From positions 225,639-289,638 of the forward strand of contig NZ_MZXV01000070.1 of the NCBI RefSeq assembly GCF_003253745.1: DNA of 64,000 nucleotides, in the 5' to 3' direction. Both the position numbers and the translations under genes were made by a program. The DNA is from Mesorhizobium kowhaii. GTDB taxonomy: Bacteria > Pseudomonadota > Alphaproteobacteria > Rhizobiales > Rhizobiaceae. The notes under the pieces are model-generated. The model did not search any database, had not been told where the DNA came from, and saw nothing but the letters and a program-made list of their open reading frames with translations. This document shows positions 42,480 to 51,205 of the stretch, piece after piece. The first letter of the stretch is position 1; every line of letters starts with the position of its first letter.

Positions 42480-43319
42480 TCAGCCAAGGGCCTGACTGGC
42501 CAGGGCAAAGGTCTGGACGCGCGGCGCCGGGCGGGCGGCCGTGCTGCCGCCCCTGCGCATGGCGACGCCGCCGCCAACGCTGGCCAGGCCCTGGGCGGCG
42601 AGCCACGGCGACAGGCCCGAACTCTCTGATGTATCGACGCGCAGAAAGGCGCCGGGGCTGGCCTCAAACAGGAACGAGAGCAGGCTTCGAGCGTCGTCGG
42701 TCGTCTCGGCTACCACCGGCCCCGCGACCTTGCCGCGGCCGAAGGTGCGCAGCGCCGCAAACCCGACTGGCTTTCCACCCTGGCGCAGAACGGCGAGCCG
42801 CGCCTGTTCGAACAGCAACCTGATCAGACCGCGGCGATCCATACCGCAGGCAGAGTGGTCCAGCTCCACGAGCGCGGCGACATCGTCCGCCGTCGCCCAC
42901 TCGACATCTTTGCCGGCAAGGGCTTCGCCGGGCATGCCCTGATGCTGCACGATCTGGCCCGTCGCCCGGAAGCCGAGCTTTTCGTAAAGCGGCAGGCCTT
43001 CCCGTGTCGCCATCAGCCGGCATTCGCGGCCTTCACTCTGCTGCAGGGCGAAATCCATCAGTTTGCGGCCGATGCCCCGGCCGCGCATCGCCGCGTCGAC
43101 AATCACCATGTTGATGGTGGCTGCCGCATCGCCATAGCGCGTAACCAGCGTGGTTCCCACGACCCGCTCACCGTCCAGCGCGACGATGCCGGTGCTGAGC
43201 GCCAGCATCATCGCCCAATCCTCCCGCCTGTGCGGCCAGCCCGCCTGGGATGACAAGGCCACCGCGCTGTCGAGATGCTCCGGGGCAAAACCCACCAGTG
43301 TGATTTCGTCTGTCTGCAT
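42480..43319 (-). CDS. Tandem-domain GNAT N-acetyltransferase
   Basis: This 279-residue protein has an N-terminal GNAT domain with the acetyl-CoA loop MRGRGIGRKLMDFAL at about residues 95-110 and a second, more divergent acyltransferase-like domain (VGFAALRTFGRGKVAGPVVA). The opening AGWPHRREDWAMML is shared with the protein at 52582-53478. GNATs of this two-domain type are common in catabolic gene sets but their acceptors are rarely known. The start at 43319 is chosen as the first ATG after the promoter gap; GAGG lies unusually close. It is cotranscribed with the aminotransferase. Confidence 0.87.
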   Translation of the reverse strand: MQTDEITLVGFAPEHLDSAVALSSQAGWPHRREDWAMMLALSTGIVALDGERVVGTTLVTRYGDAAATINMVIVDAAMRGRGIGRKLMDFALQQSEGRECRLMATREGLPLYEKLGFRATGQIVQHQGMPGEALAGKDVEWATADDVAALVELDHSACGMDRRGLIRLLFEQARLAVLRQGGKPVGFAALRTFGRGKVAGPVVAETTDDARSLLSFLFEASPGAFLRVDTSESSGLSPWLAAQGLASVGGGVAMRRGGSTAARPAPRVQTFALASQALG

Positions 43320-43644
43320 GGCCTCATTCCCGACGGTTCGCTGCCCCTGTGATAGACCCGGCGGCAAAGAAGATCGTCCCGACGACGTGCAGGGCGCGGT
43401 ATCTTCCGCCGTCCGTTACGGTGTTCGCCGCATCTTCTGCCGCAGGTCGACGGCCGCAACGCACGTCCGATCCCTGGGGGCGGTGAAGACGGCACAACTT
43501 TCCGCCATGGCAGCAACGATACGGAACATTCTGCTTTCAATGGCTGCAATTGCGGTGATCGAACGGGGATGTCTCTGCCTATGATGGCGCACGGACCCGC
43601 ACGCAATTTTGGCCCGCACGGCAATTTGGAAGGACTTTTGCGAC
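43320..43644. other. Divergent intergenic region
   Basis: This 325-base gap lies between the GNAT gene (minus) and the HAD gene (plus). I see no gene, clear palindrome or RNA element in it. It must hold promoters for both directions. Confidence 0.45.
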
Positions 43645-44313
43645 ATGTCACAGTTCCGGCCCAAATACATCACCTTCGACTGCTACGGCACGCTCACCCA
43701 CTTCCAGATGGCCGAGGCCGCGCAGAAGATCTATGGGGCTCAGCTCGACGCACCGGGGATGGCGCGGTTCATCAAGAATTTCGCCGCCTTCCGGTTGGAC
43801 GAAATCCTCGGCAACTGGAAGCCCTATAACGAAGTCCTTCACAACGCCGTCGAACGCACCTGCCGCAGGAATGGCGTCACCTTCCGCGTCGAGGACGCGC
43901 GTGCCATCTACGACACGGTTCCGAGTTGGGGGCCGCATCCGGACGTGCCGGACGGTCTGGCAAAGGTCGCCAGGGAAATCCCGCTGGTCATCCTGTCCAA
44001 CGCCATGAACGAGCAGATCATGTCGAATGTGGAAAAGCTCGGTGCTCCCTTCCACGCCGTCTACACCGCCCAGCAGGCCAACGCCTACAAGCCACGCTTC
44101 CAGGCCTTCGAATACATGTTCGACATGCTGGGATGCGGTCCGCAGGACGTGCTGCACTGCTCCTCGTCGTTCCGCTACGACCTGATGTCGGCCTATGATC
44201 TGGGTATCAAGCACAAGGTCTGGGTCAATCGCGGCCATGAGCCCGCCAACCCTTACTATGAGTACACGGAGATCAAGGATATCTCGGGTCTGCCCGGTGT
44301 TGTCGGGCTCTGA
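43645..44313 (+). CDS. Haloacid dehalogenase type II
   Basis: The 222-residue product has the motif I FDCYGTLTHF with nucleophile Asp and the Tyr two positions later that marks haloacid dehalogenases, motif II VILSNAMNEQ, and NAYKPRFQAFEYM as motif III with lysine. It probably hydrolyses a small halogenated acid or an analogous phosphate ester. It leads an operon with the FAD oxidoreductase at 44327-45604, 13 bases apart. The related HAD at 32673 precedes a transporter operon in the same way. Confidence 0.93.
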   Translation: MSQFRPKYITFDCYGTLTHFQMAEAAQKIYGAQLDAPGMARFIKNFAAFRLDEILGNWKPYNEVLHNAVERTCRRNGVTFRVEDARAIYDTVPSWGPHPDVPDGLAKVAREIPLVILSNAMNEQIMSNVEKLGAPFHAVYTAQQANAYKPRFQAFEYMFDMLGCGPQDVLHCSSSFRYDLMSAYDLGIKHKVWVNRGHEPANPYYEYTEIKDISGLPGVVGL

Positions 44314-44326
44314 CGGGGTCCTGGCG

Positions 44327-45604
44327 ATGAAGTTCGAATCCTACTGGCACGACACCGCTCCGGTCTTCGGCGGAGCGGCCGAAGGGCCGGCTGAAGGTCG
44401 CTATGACGTGGCCGTCATCGGCGGCGGCTTTACCGGGCTGGCAGCGGCGCGGCATCTGGCCAAGTCAGGCGCCAAGGTGGTGGTGCTGGAAGCGGGCCGC
44501 GTCGGCTGCGGCGCCTCGGGCCGCAACGGCGGCCATCTCAACAACGGCCTTGCCCATAGTTTTCTCGCCGCCAAGTCCGAACTGGGAACCGAGCGCGCCG
44601 TGGCGCTCTATCGCGCCTTCGACGATTCCGTCGATACGATCGAGCGCATCGTCGCGGAGGAGGGGATCGATTGCGACTTCCGCCGCGCGGGCAAGCTGAA
44701 GCTTGCCTCCAAGCCGGCGCATTTCGAGGCGATCGCCCGCAATTTCGAGGCCGTCAACCGCGAGGTCGATCCCGACACCGAACTGCTGACGGCGGCCGAC
44801 CTCAAGAGCGAGATCGGCTCCCCGGCATTTCACGGCGCGATGCTGTCGAAGAAAAGCGCGATGATGCATATGGGGCGGTTCGTCTCGGGCATCGCCGCGG
44901 CTGCGGTGCGACACGGTGCAACGATCTTCGAGAACACGCTGGTCACCGGGCACCGATCGGCGGCGGGCCGGCATGAACTGACGACGCCGGCCGGCATCAT
45001 CAGCGCAGACAATGTGCTGTTGGCGACGGGCGCCTATACCACCGGCGCCTTTGGTTATTTCCGCCGTCGCATCGTGCCGGTCGGCAGTTTCATCGTCGCC
45101 ACAAGGCCTCTTTCCCCGGCCGAGATCGCGGCAACGATGCCGGGCAACCGGACCTGCGTCACCTCGATGAATGTCGGCAACTACTTTCGCCTGTCGCCGG
45201 ACAACCGGCTGATCTTCGGCGGGCGGGCGCGATTTTCGGCCACATCCGACCAGCGGTCGGACGAAAAGAGCGGCGCGATCCTGCGCGCCAGCCTGGCGCA
45301 GATCTTCCCGCATCTGGCCAAGGTCGAGATCGACTATTGCTGGGGCGGGCTGGTCGACATCACAAAGGACCGGTTCCCGCGCGCCGGTTTCGCCGACGGC
45401 CTCTGGTTCGCCATGGGCTATTCCGGCCATGGCGCGCAGATGTCCACCCATATGGGGATGATCATGGCCGACGCCATGCTGGGCAAGGCCGACCGCAACC
45501 CGGTTGCAGGCCTTGCCTGGCCTGCGGTCCCCGGTCACTTCGGCAAGCCCTGGTTCCTGCCGCTCGTCGGGCTCTACTACAAGACGCTCGACCGTTTCCA
45601 GTAG
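44327..45604 (+). CDS. FAD-dependent amine oxidoreductase (gamma-glutamylputrescine oxidase-like)
   Basis: The 425-residue flavoprotein has VAVIGGGFTGLAAARHLAK, the CGASGRNGGHLNNGLAHS stretch, and a C-terminal GYSGHGAQMSTHMG as in PuuB-type gamma-glutamylputrescine oxidases. It is cotranscribed with a type II haloacid dehalogenase and is a paralogue of the protein at 14234-15556. It converges on the gabD gene. Together with succinate-semialdehyde dehydrogenase this fits a polyamine or aminobutyrate route, though the substrate could be another secondary amine. Confidence 0.9.
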   Translation: MKFESYWHDTAPVFGGAAEGPAEGRYDVAVIGGGFTGLAAARHLAKSGAKVVVLEAGRVGCGASGRNGGHLNNGLAHSFLAAKSELGTERAVALYRAFDDSVDTIERIVAEEGIDCDFRRAGKLKLASKPAHFEAIARNFEAVNREVDPDTELLTAADLKSEIGSPAFHGAMLSKKSAMMHMGRFVSGIAAAAVRHGATIFENTLVTGHRSAAGRHELTTPAGIISADNVLLATGAYTTGAFGYFRRRIVPVGSFIVATRPLSPAEIAATMPGNRTCVTSMNVGNYFRLSPDNRLIFGGRARFSATSDQRSDEKSGAILRASLAQIFPHLAKVEIDYCWGGLVDITKDRFPRAGFADGLWFAMGYSGHGAQMSTHMGMIMADAMLGKADRNPVAGLAWPAVPGHFGKPWFLPLVGLYYKTLDRFQ

Positions 45605-45622
45605 CGGTCGAGGGCGGACTGG

Positions 45623-47080
45623 CTAGGCCAGCCCGCCGATATGGAAGGTCTTCATTTCCAGATATTCCTCGATGCCACATTGCGCGCCCTCGCGCCCGAG
45701 GCCCGACTGCTTGACGCCACCAAAGGGTGCGACCTCTGTGGAAATCGCGCCGGTGTTCAGTCCCACCATTCCGAATTCCAGCGCTTCCGCCACGCGCCAC
45801 GACCGCTTCAGGCTCTCGGTGTAGAAATAGGCGGCGAGACCGTAAGGTGTGCCATTGGCAAGCGTGATCGCCTCCGCCTCGGTTTCGAAGCGGAACAACG
45901 GCGCGACCGGACCGAAGGTTTCCTCGCCGGCCAGGAGCATGTCCGGCGTCGCATCGCCCAGCACCATCGGCGTCGCATATTGCTTACCCCCAGGCATCGC
46001 GGGGCTCGTCGACAGCACGCGGGCGCCTTTGGCCAGCGCGTCGCTGACATGCCGGTCGATCTTGTCGATTGCCGCGGCGTTGATCATCGGTCCGATCTCC
46101 ACGCCGGGCTCGGTGCCGCGCCCCACCTTCATTGCGGAAACCCGCGCGGCGAGCTTGCCGGCGAAGGCGTCGTAGACGCCCGCCTGCACGATGATGCGGT
46201 TGGAGCAGACGCAGGTCTGCCCGCCATTGCGGAACTTCGACACGATGGCGCCCTCGATGGCGAGGTCGAGATCGGCGTCGTCGAAGACGATGAAAGGCGC
46301 GTTGCCGCCCAGTTCGAGGCTGAGGCGCTTGATGCTGTCGGCTGCGCCGCGCATCAGCAACGATCCGACGCGGGTCGATCCGGTGAAGGAAATCTTGCGC
46401 ACCGTCTCGTTGGACGTCAGTTCGGTGCCGATGTCCGCCGGCATGCCGGTGACGATGTTGATGACGCCGGCGGGAATGCCGGCGCGCTCGGCCAGCACGC
46501 CCAGCGCCAGCGCCGAGAATGGGGTGAACTCCGAAGGCTTGACCACCACGGTGCAGCCTGCGGCCAGTGCAGGGGCAACCTTGCGGGTGATCATGGCGTT
46601 GGGGAAGTTCCATGGCGTGATGATGGCGCAGACGCCGACAGGCTCCTTCAGCACCACGATCCGCCGATCCGGCGTCGGCGAGGGAATGGTAGTGCCGCCG
46701 ATCCGTCGAGCTTCCTCCGCGAACCATTTGACGAAGGAGGCGCCATAACGGATTTCGCCTGTTGCCTCGGCCAGCGGCTTGCCTTGCTCCAGCGTCAGGA
46801 TGCGGGCGAGATCCTGCACATGCTCGATCATAAGACCGTGCCATACTTCCAACAGCGCGGCGCGTTCGGCATGGGTCTTCGCACGCCACGGACCGAAGGC
46901 CGCTTGCGCGGCTTCGATCGCCGAACGGGTTTCAGCCCCACTGACATCGGGGACCGAGCCGATCACTGCCTGGGTGGCGGGATCGATCACGTCGACGCTG
47001 GCGCCCGAAGCCGCGTCCTGCCACACACCGGCGATCAAGCATTGCTGCCGGAACAGGCCCTTGTCCTTCAATTCCTTCAT
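45623..47080 (-). CDS. gabD: Succinate-semialdehyde dehydrogenase [NAD(P)+]
   Basis: This 485-residue aldehyde dehydrogenase has the oxyanion Asn158 in ITPWNFPNAMITRK, general base Glu256 in LSLELGGNAPFIVF, and nucleophile Cys290 in NGGQTCVCSNRI, a motif set typical of GabD. It oxidises succinate semialdehyde from aminobutyrate or polyamine breakdown to succinate. It follows the tartrate/malate-type dehydrogenase by 9 bases with GAGGG 6 bases before the ATG. The residue after Asn-Gly in the active-site strand differs from the common Ala but is not catalytic. Confidence 0.93.
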   Translation of the reverse strand: MKELKDKGLFRQQCLIAGVWQDAASGASVDVIDPATQAVIGSVPDVSGAETRSAIEAAQAAFGPWRAKTHAERAALLEVWHGLMIEHVQDLARILTLEQGKPLAEATGEIRYGASFVKWFAEEARRIGGTTIPSPTPDRRIVVLKEPVGVCAIITPWNFPNAMITRKVAPALAAGCTVVVKPSEFTPFSALALGVLAERAGIPAGVINIVTGMPADIGTELTSNETVRKISFTGSTRVGSLLMRGAADSIKRLSLELGGNAPFIVFDDADLDLAIEGAIVSKFRNGGQTCVCSNRIIVQAGVYDAFAGKLAARVSAMKVGRGTEPGVEIGPMINAAAIDKIDRHVSDALAKGARVLSTSPAMPGGKQYATPMVLGDATPDMLLAGEETFGPVAPLFRFETEAEAITLANGTPYGLAAYFYTESLKRSWRVAEALEFGMVGLNTGAISTEVAPFGGVKQSGLGREGAQCGIEEYLEMKTFHIGGLA

Positions 47081-47089
47081 GTCGTTCCC

Positions 47090-48133
47090 TCAGGCAAGCG
47101 CGGCCAGCACGGCCGTGGTGATCGTCTCCGTCCGGTCCTGGCCCGGCCGCGTGCCGATGCCGCGCGCGGTCGCGGCCTCGATCGCCGCCATGACCTTTGC
47201 CGCCGCGCCATGCTCACCCAGATGGCCGAGCATCATCGCCCCGGACCAGATCGCGGCGATCGGGTTGGCGATGCCGAGATGGGCGATGTCGGGGGCCGAG
47301 CCGTGAACCGGTTCGAACATCGAAGGCGCGCTGCGATCCGGGTTGATGTTGGCGGAGGCGGCGAAGCCGAGGCCACCCTGGATCGCCGCACCCAGATCGG
47401 TGAGGATGTCGCCGAACAGGTTGGAAGCGACAACCACATCGAGGCTGTCGGGCGCCATCACCATTCGCGCGGCCATGGCATCGATATGGTAGCTGGTGAC
47501 CTGGACATCCGGATATTCAGGGGCAAGGCGCGCCGTCACCTCGTCCCAGAACACCATCGAGTATCTCTGTGCGTTCGACTTGGTGACCGAAGCGAGTTTT
47601 CGTTTCCTCAACCGCGCCTGCTCGAAGCCGAAGCGCAGGATCCGCTCGACGCCCTTGCGTGTGAAGATCGAGGTCTCGACCGCGACCTCGTCGCTGGTGC
47701 CTTGGTGCACGCGGCCGCCGGCGCCGGAATATTCGCCCTCGGTGTTCTCGCGGATGCAGAGTATGTCGAAGCCGGCGGCCTTCAGCGGCCCCTCGACCCC
47801 GGGCAGCAACCGGTGCGGCCGGATGTTGGCGTATTGCACGAACGCCTTGCGGAACGGCAGAAGCAGTCCGTGCAGGGACACCGAGTCCGGCACTTCCGCG
47901 GGCCAGCCGACCGCGCCGAGCAGGATCGCGTCGAAGCCGCGCAAGGTCTCGATCGCGTCTTCGGGCATCATCCTGCCAGTTTCCTTGTAGTAGGCGCAGG
48001 ACCAGGGGAAGCGCTGGCCCTGCAGCGCGAAGCCGGAGCCTTCGGCGACGGTTTGCAGCACTTGCCAGGCCGCTTCGGTGACGCCCACGCCGACACCGTC
48101 GCCGGGTATCAACGCAATCGAATAGCTCTTCAT
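47090..48133 (-). CDS. Tartrate/D-malate/isopropylmalate-type dehydrogenase
   Basis: The 347-residue enzyme belongs to the isocitrate/isopropylmalate dehydrogenase fold (IALIPGDGVGVGV, CIRENTEGEYSG, ASNLFGDILTD and EPVHGSAPD). The pattern FVQYANIRPHRLLPG is the one seen in tartrate dehydrogenase/decarboxylase and D-malate dehydrogenases. It oxidises a 2-hydroxydicarboxylate with NAD. It sits between two aldehyde dehydrogenases on the same strand and probably channels a dicarboxylate to central metabolism. Confidence 0.92.
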   Translation of the reverse strand: MKSYSIALIPGDGVGVGVTEAAWQVLQTVAEGSGFALQGQRFPWSCAYYKETGRMMPEDAIETLRGFDAILLGAVGWPAEVPDSVSLHGLLLPFRKAFVQYANIRPHRLLPGVEGPLKAAGFDILCIRENTEGEYSGAGGRVHQGTSDEVAVETSIFTRKGVERILRFGFEQARLRKRKLASVTKSNAQRYSMVFWDEVTARLAPEYPDVQVTSYHIDAMAARMVMAPDSLDVVVASNLFGDILTDLGAAIQGGLGFAASANINPDRSAPSMFEPVHGSAPDIAHLGIANPIAAIWSGAMMLGHLGEHGAAAKVMAAIEAATARGIGTRPGQDRTETITTAVLAALA

Positions 48134-48149
48134 GTCCGGTCCCTCGGTA

Positions 48150-49613
48150 TCAAAGGTCGATCAGCACGCTTTTGCTTTTGCGGTTCGCCAGATAGGCCTC
48201 GCGCCCAAGATCCTTGCCGATGCCGGAGCGCTTATGGCCGCCGGTCGGCAGGATGTGGTCGCGGGAGCGGTTGTAGCGGTTGACCCAGATGGTGCCGGCC
48301 TGGAGACGCTTCGTCACCCGGATGGCGCGGGATAGATCGCGGGTGAAGACACCGGCTGCGAGCCCATAGGTCTCGTGGTCGGCGAGCGCCAGCGCCTCCT
48401 CTTCCTCGACGAAGGTTTGCAGGGTCAACACCGGCCCGAATATCTCTTCGATCACCGCCGGTGAGGACTGGCTGACACCGTTGATCAGCGTTGGCGCGTA
48501 GAAATAGCCCTCGCGGTCGAGCCGCTTGCCGCCGACGAAACATTCGGCGCCGGCCCTGACGGCGGCCTGGACGATGGCGTCGATCCGGCCGAGCTGGCGC
48601 TCCGAGATGATCGGCGAATAGCGCGTTGCCTCGTCCCAGGTTGGGCCGGGATGGATTGACGCCATGTGCGCGGCGATGGCCTTTGCCAGCGGCTCTGCTA
48701 TCGCTTCGGCCACGATCAGCCGCGAGCCGGCGACACAGGCCTGGCCGGCATTCGACAGAATGCCTTGCGCGACGGCTGCCGCCGCGAGATGAAGATCGGC
48801 ATCGGCAAAGACCAGCTGCGGGCTCTTGCCGCCCAGTTCCAGGGTCATCGGCTTGATGCCTGTGCGGGCGATGTTCTGCATGATCGCGGCGCCGGCGGCC
48901 GTCGATCCGGTGAAGCTGATCTTGCCAATGTCGGGGTGGCCGGTGATCGCGTTGCCAGTGGTCGGGCCGTCGCCCAGAACGATGTTAATGAGCCCGGCGG
49001 GCAGGCCAGCCCGAACCGAGAGTTCGGCCATGTAGAGCGCCGAGAAAGGGGTCATCTCCGAAGGCTTCAGCACCACGGCATTGCCGGCGGCCAGTGCCGG
49101 TCCGAGCTTCCAGCCGGCCATCGAAAACGGGAAGTTCCACGGCGTGATCGCGCCGACGACGCCATAGGGCTCGGTGAGGATCATTCCCAGGCTGGCGTCG
49201 GCGGTCGGCACCAGGTCGCCGCCTTCCTTGTCGGCGAACTCGGCGAAAAAGCGGATCTGCTCGGCCGTGATCGCGATATCGCCGTCGATCAGCTGGCCGA
49301 CGGGCCGGGTGGAGGCGACGGCCTCCAGCCGGGCCAGCGTCTCGGCCTCGGCCTCGATCAGGTCGGCCCAGCGATGCAGGGCGCGGGTGCGTTCGCGCGG
49401 GCGCAGGCCTGCCCAGCCGCTGTCCTTGAGCGCGTGCTTGGCTGCGCTGACGGCCTGGTCGACCACATCGGCATCGGCCACCGGACAGTCCACATAGGCC
49501 GCGCCGTCTGACGGGCGGTGCATCGGCAGCACGCCGGCGGCGGGGATGAACCGTCCGCCGATGAAGTGGCCCTGCGGGAGCGCAAGCGCGTCGGGATCGA
49601 AGCTGAGGGACAT
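48150..49613 (-). CDS. Aldehyde dehydrogenase family protein
   Basis: This 487-residue NAD(P)-dependent dehydrogenase has Asn160 in ITPWNFPFSMAGWKL, base Glu259 in MTLELGGKSP and nucleophile Cys293 in SNAGQACVAGSR. It resembles betaine aldehyde or gamma-aminobutyraldehyde-type dehydrogenases more than GabD. It heads a three-gene minus-strand group with the hydroxyacid-type dehydrogenase (17 bases downstream) and gabD. A substrate such as an amino-aldehyde from an amine oxidase is likely given the neighbours. Confidence 0.92.
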   Translation of the reverse strand: MSLSFDPDALALPQGHFIGGRFIPAAGVLPMHRPSDGAAYVDCPVADADVVDQAVSAAKHALKDSGWAGLRPRERTRALHRWADLIEAEAETLARLEAVASTRPVGQLIDGDIAITAEQIRFFAEFADKEGGDLVPTADASLGMILTEPYGVVGAITPWNFPFSMAGWKLGPALAAGNAVVLKPSEMTPFSALYMAELSVRAGLPAGLINIVLGDGPTTGNAITGHPDIGKISFTGSTAAGAAIMQNIARTGIKPMTLELGGKSPQLVFADADLHLAAAAVAQGILSNAGQACVAGSRLIVAEAIAEPLAKAIAAHMASIHPGPTWDEATRYSPIISERQLGRIDAIVQAAVRAGAECFVGGKRLDREGYFYAPTLINGVSQSSPAVIEEIFGPVLTLQTFVEEEEALALADHETYGLAAGVFTRDLSRAIRVTKRLQAGTIWVNRYNRSRDHILPTGGHKRSGIGKDLGREAYLANRKSKSVLIDL

Positions 49614-49782
49614 GGTGGCGCCTTGTCGTGAGGACAGGCGCAACTCTAGCCGGCATCGACCCGCAGTTTGCATCGACTGCGCCGAGGCCGGCAATGGAAT
49701 ATCCCGTTTGACGCCGATTTTCAGCGCAATCTTCGGAGGTTCGGACCACTCTCCAGGCAGGTTCGCGGGGCGATCCGAGAGA

Positions 49783-50139
49783 TCAGTCCGTCACGGTGAC
49801 GTAGATCTTGCGCACGGTCTCGATCGTTCGCCATATGCCGGTAAACCCCGGCTTCATGACGAAACTGTCGCCGGCACGGTAGGTGACGGTCTTGCCGCCG
49901 TCATCGGTCAGCTCGATCACTCCTTCGAGGATGTGGCAAAATTCGAAGCTCGTTCCCTTGATGGACCGCGTCTCGCCCGGTGTCGCCTCCCAGATGCCGG
50001 TGTGGATCGTGCCGTCGCGTGCGGTGTCCTGTGCCCAGGTCTTGAAGGAGGGATCGCCGGAGATAAGGCGATCGGGTAGCGCTTTCGATTCCTGGGGCGC
50101 GTCTTGCGGCTTCGGATCGATCGTCTTGAGCAGGGACAT
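49783..50139 (-). CDS. Cupin domain protein
   Basis: This 118-residue single-domain cupin has strands GTIHTGIWEATPGETRS, FEFCHILEGVIELTDDGG and the second motif YRAGDSFVMKPGFTGIW. It resembles small EutQ/ureidoglycine-type cupins often found in amino-acid and purine catabolism. The conserved metal-binding His and Glu are at least partly present (FCHILEG). It starts 23 bases after the hydroxyacid dehydrogenase stop at 50163, in the same operon. Its function is unclear. Confidence 0.85.
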   Translation of the reverse strand: MSLLKTIDPKPQDAPQESKALPDRLISGDPSFKTWAQDTARDGTIHTGIWEATPGETRSIKGTSFEFCHILEGVIELTDDGGKTVTYRAGDSFVMKPGFTGIWRTIETVRKIYVTVTD

Positions 50140-50162
50140 GGATTGCCTTTCTGGCGCGAGGG

Positions 50163-51086
50163 TCAGTAGCCCCGGTTGCGGTCGACGAGACCGACGGGGT
50201 CAAGTCCTGCCTCATGCCGGCGAATGTTGGCGACCACCGCTTTCGCCGCCGTCTCCGGCTGCGTGACACTGGCCACATGCGGGGTGAGCAGGATCTTGGG
50301 ATGGCGCCAGAACGGATGGCTGGCGGGCAGGGGCTCGGGATCGGTCACGTCGATCACGGCGCCTGCAAGATGATCGCTGTCGAGCGCGGCCAGCAGCGCT
50401 GCGTGATCGAGCTGCGGCCCGCGCCCGACATGCACGAGGCTTGCCCCGGCAGGCAGGCTGGCGAACAAACCGGCATCGAGGAAGCCGCGCGTCTCCGTGG
50501 TCAGCGGCAGCAGGCAGATCAGAATGTCGGTCTGCGAGAGGAACGTCTTCAGCCCCGCTTCGCCACTGTGGCAGCGGACGCCTGGGATGTCGCGCGCCGA
50601 CCGGCTCCAGCCCGCCAAGGCAAAGCCGAAGGGCCGCAGCCGATCGAGCACCGCTGACCCCAGCATGCCAAGGCCGAGGACACCCACACGCCGCTCCGTC
50701 GCCTGCACGGCCGGGCGAGGCTGCCAGTCGCTGCGTGCCTGCTGGGCAAGATAGATCGGCAAGTCGCGATGGAGCGCCAGCACGGCGAGGGTGGCGTATT
50801 CCTGCATCATGCGGATGATGCCTTCTTCGACCATCCGCACCAGCCTGACTTTCGCGGGCAGGAGGTCGGCGCGGAACTGGTCCACGCCGGCACCCATCGA
50901 GAACAGCACTTCCAGATTGGGAAAACTGCCGAGATTCTCGGGCGCCGACCATGTCAGGAGATAGCGCACCTCAGCCCTATCGATTGCGGCAGGGTCGGCG
51001 GCAAAACGCAACTCCGGCAATTCCCTGGCGAATTCGTCGGCGAAGATACGGACCCGCTCGGGATCGGAATTGATCAGGAAGGCCAT
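50163..51086 (-). CDS. D-2-hydroxyacid dehydrogenase, glyoxylate/hydroxypyruvate reductase A type
   Basis: The 307-residue enzyme has the NAD-binding motif VGVLGLGMLGSAVLDRL near residue 135, the catalytic Arg region LVHVGRGPQLDHAALLAAL, and the Glu/His end LLTPHVASVTQP. The overall pattern matches GhrA-type reductases of glyoxylate and hydroxypyruvate. AAGGAG lies 6 bases before the ATG at 51086. It is upstream of the cupin gene on the same strand. Reduction of glyoxylate from glycine-type oxidation would fit, but is not shown. Confidence 0.92.
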   Translation of the reverse strand: MAFLINSDPERVRIFADEFARELPELRFAADPAAIDRAEVRYLLTWSAPENLGSFPNLEVLFSMGAGVDQFRADLLPAKVRLVRMVEEGIIRMMQEYATLAVLALHRDLPIYLAQQARSDWQPRPAVQATERRVGVLGLGMLGSAVLDRLRPFGFALAGWSRSARDIPGVRCHSGEAGLKTFLSQTDILICLLPLTTETRGFLDAGLFASLPAGASLVHVGRGPQLDHAALLAALDSDHLAGAVIDVTDPEPLPASHPFWRHPKILLTPHVASVTQPETAAKAVVANIRRHEAGLDPVGLVDRNRGY

Positions 51087-51205
51087 TCAGGTCTCCTTGG
51101 CATGGCGTTGATCGAGCTTGGCCTGCGGCGCGCCGCAGGATGCGTCGAAGCGGCCAAGCCTGGCGGCATATCACGCCGAAATTCGCCGCAGCCGAGCAAC
51201 AGGTT

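Noticed and set aside
45641..48283. Plus-strand frame of 880 codons
   Set aside because: Antisense to gabD and the tartrate-type dehydrogenase, both with full catalytic motifs.
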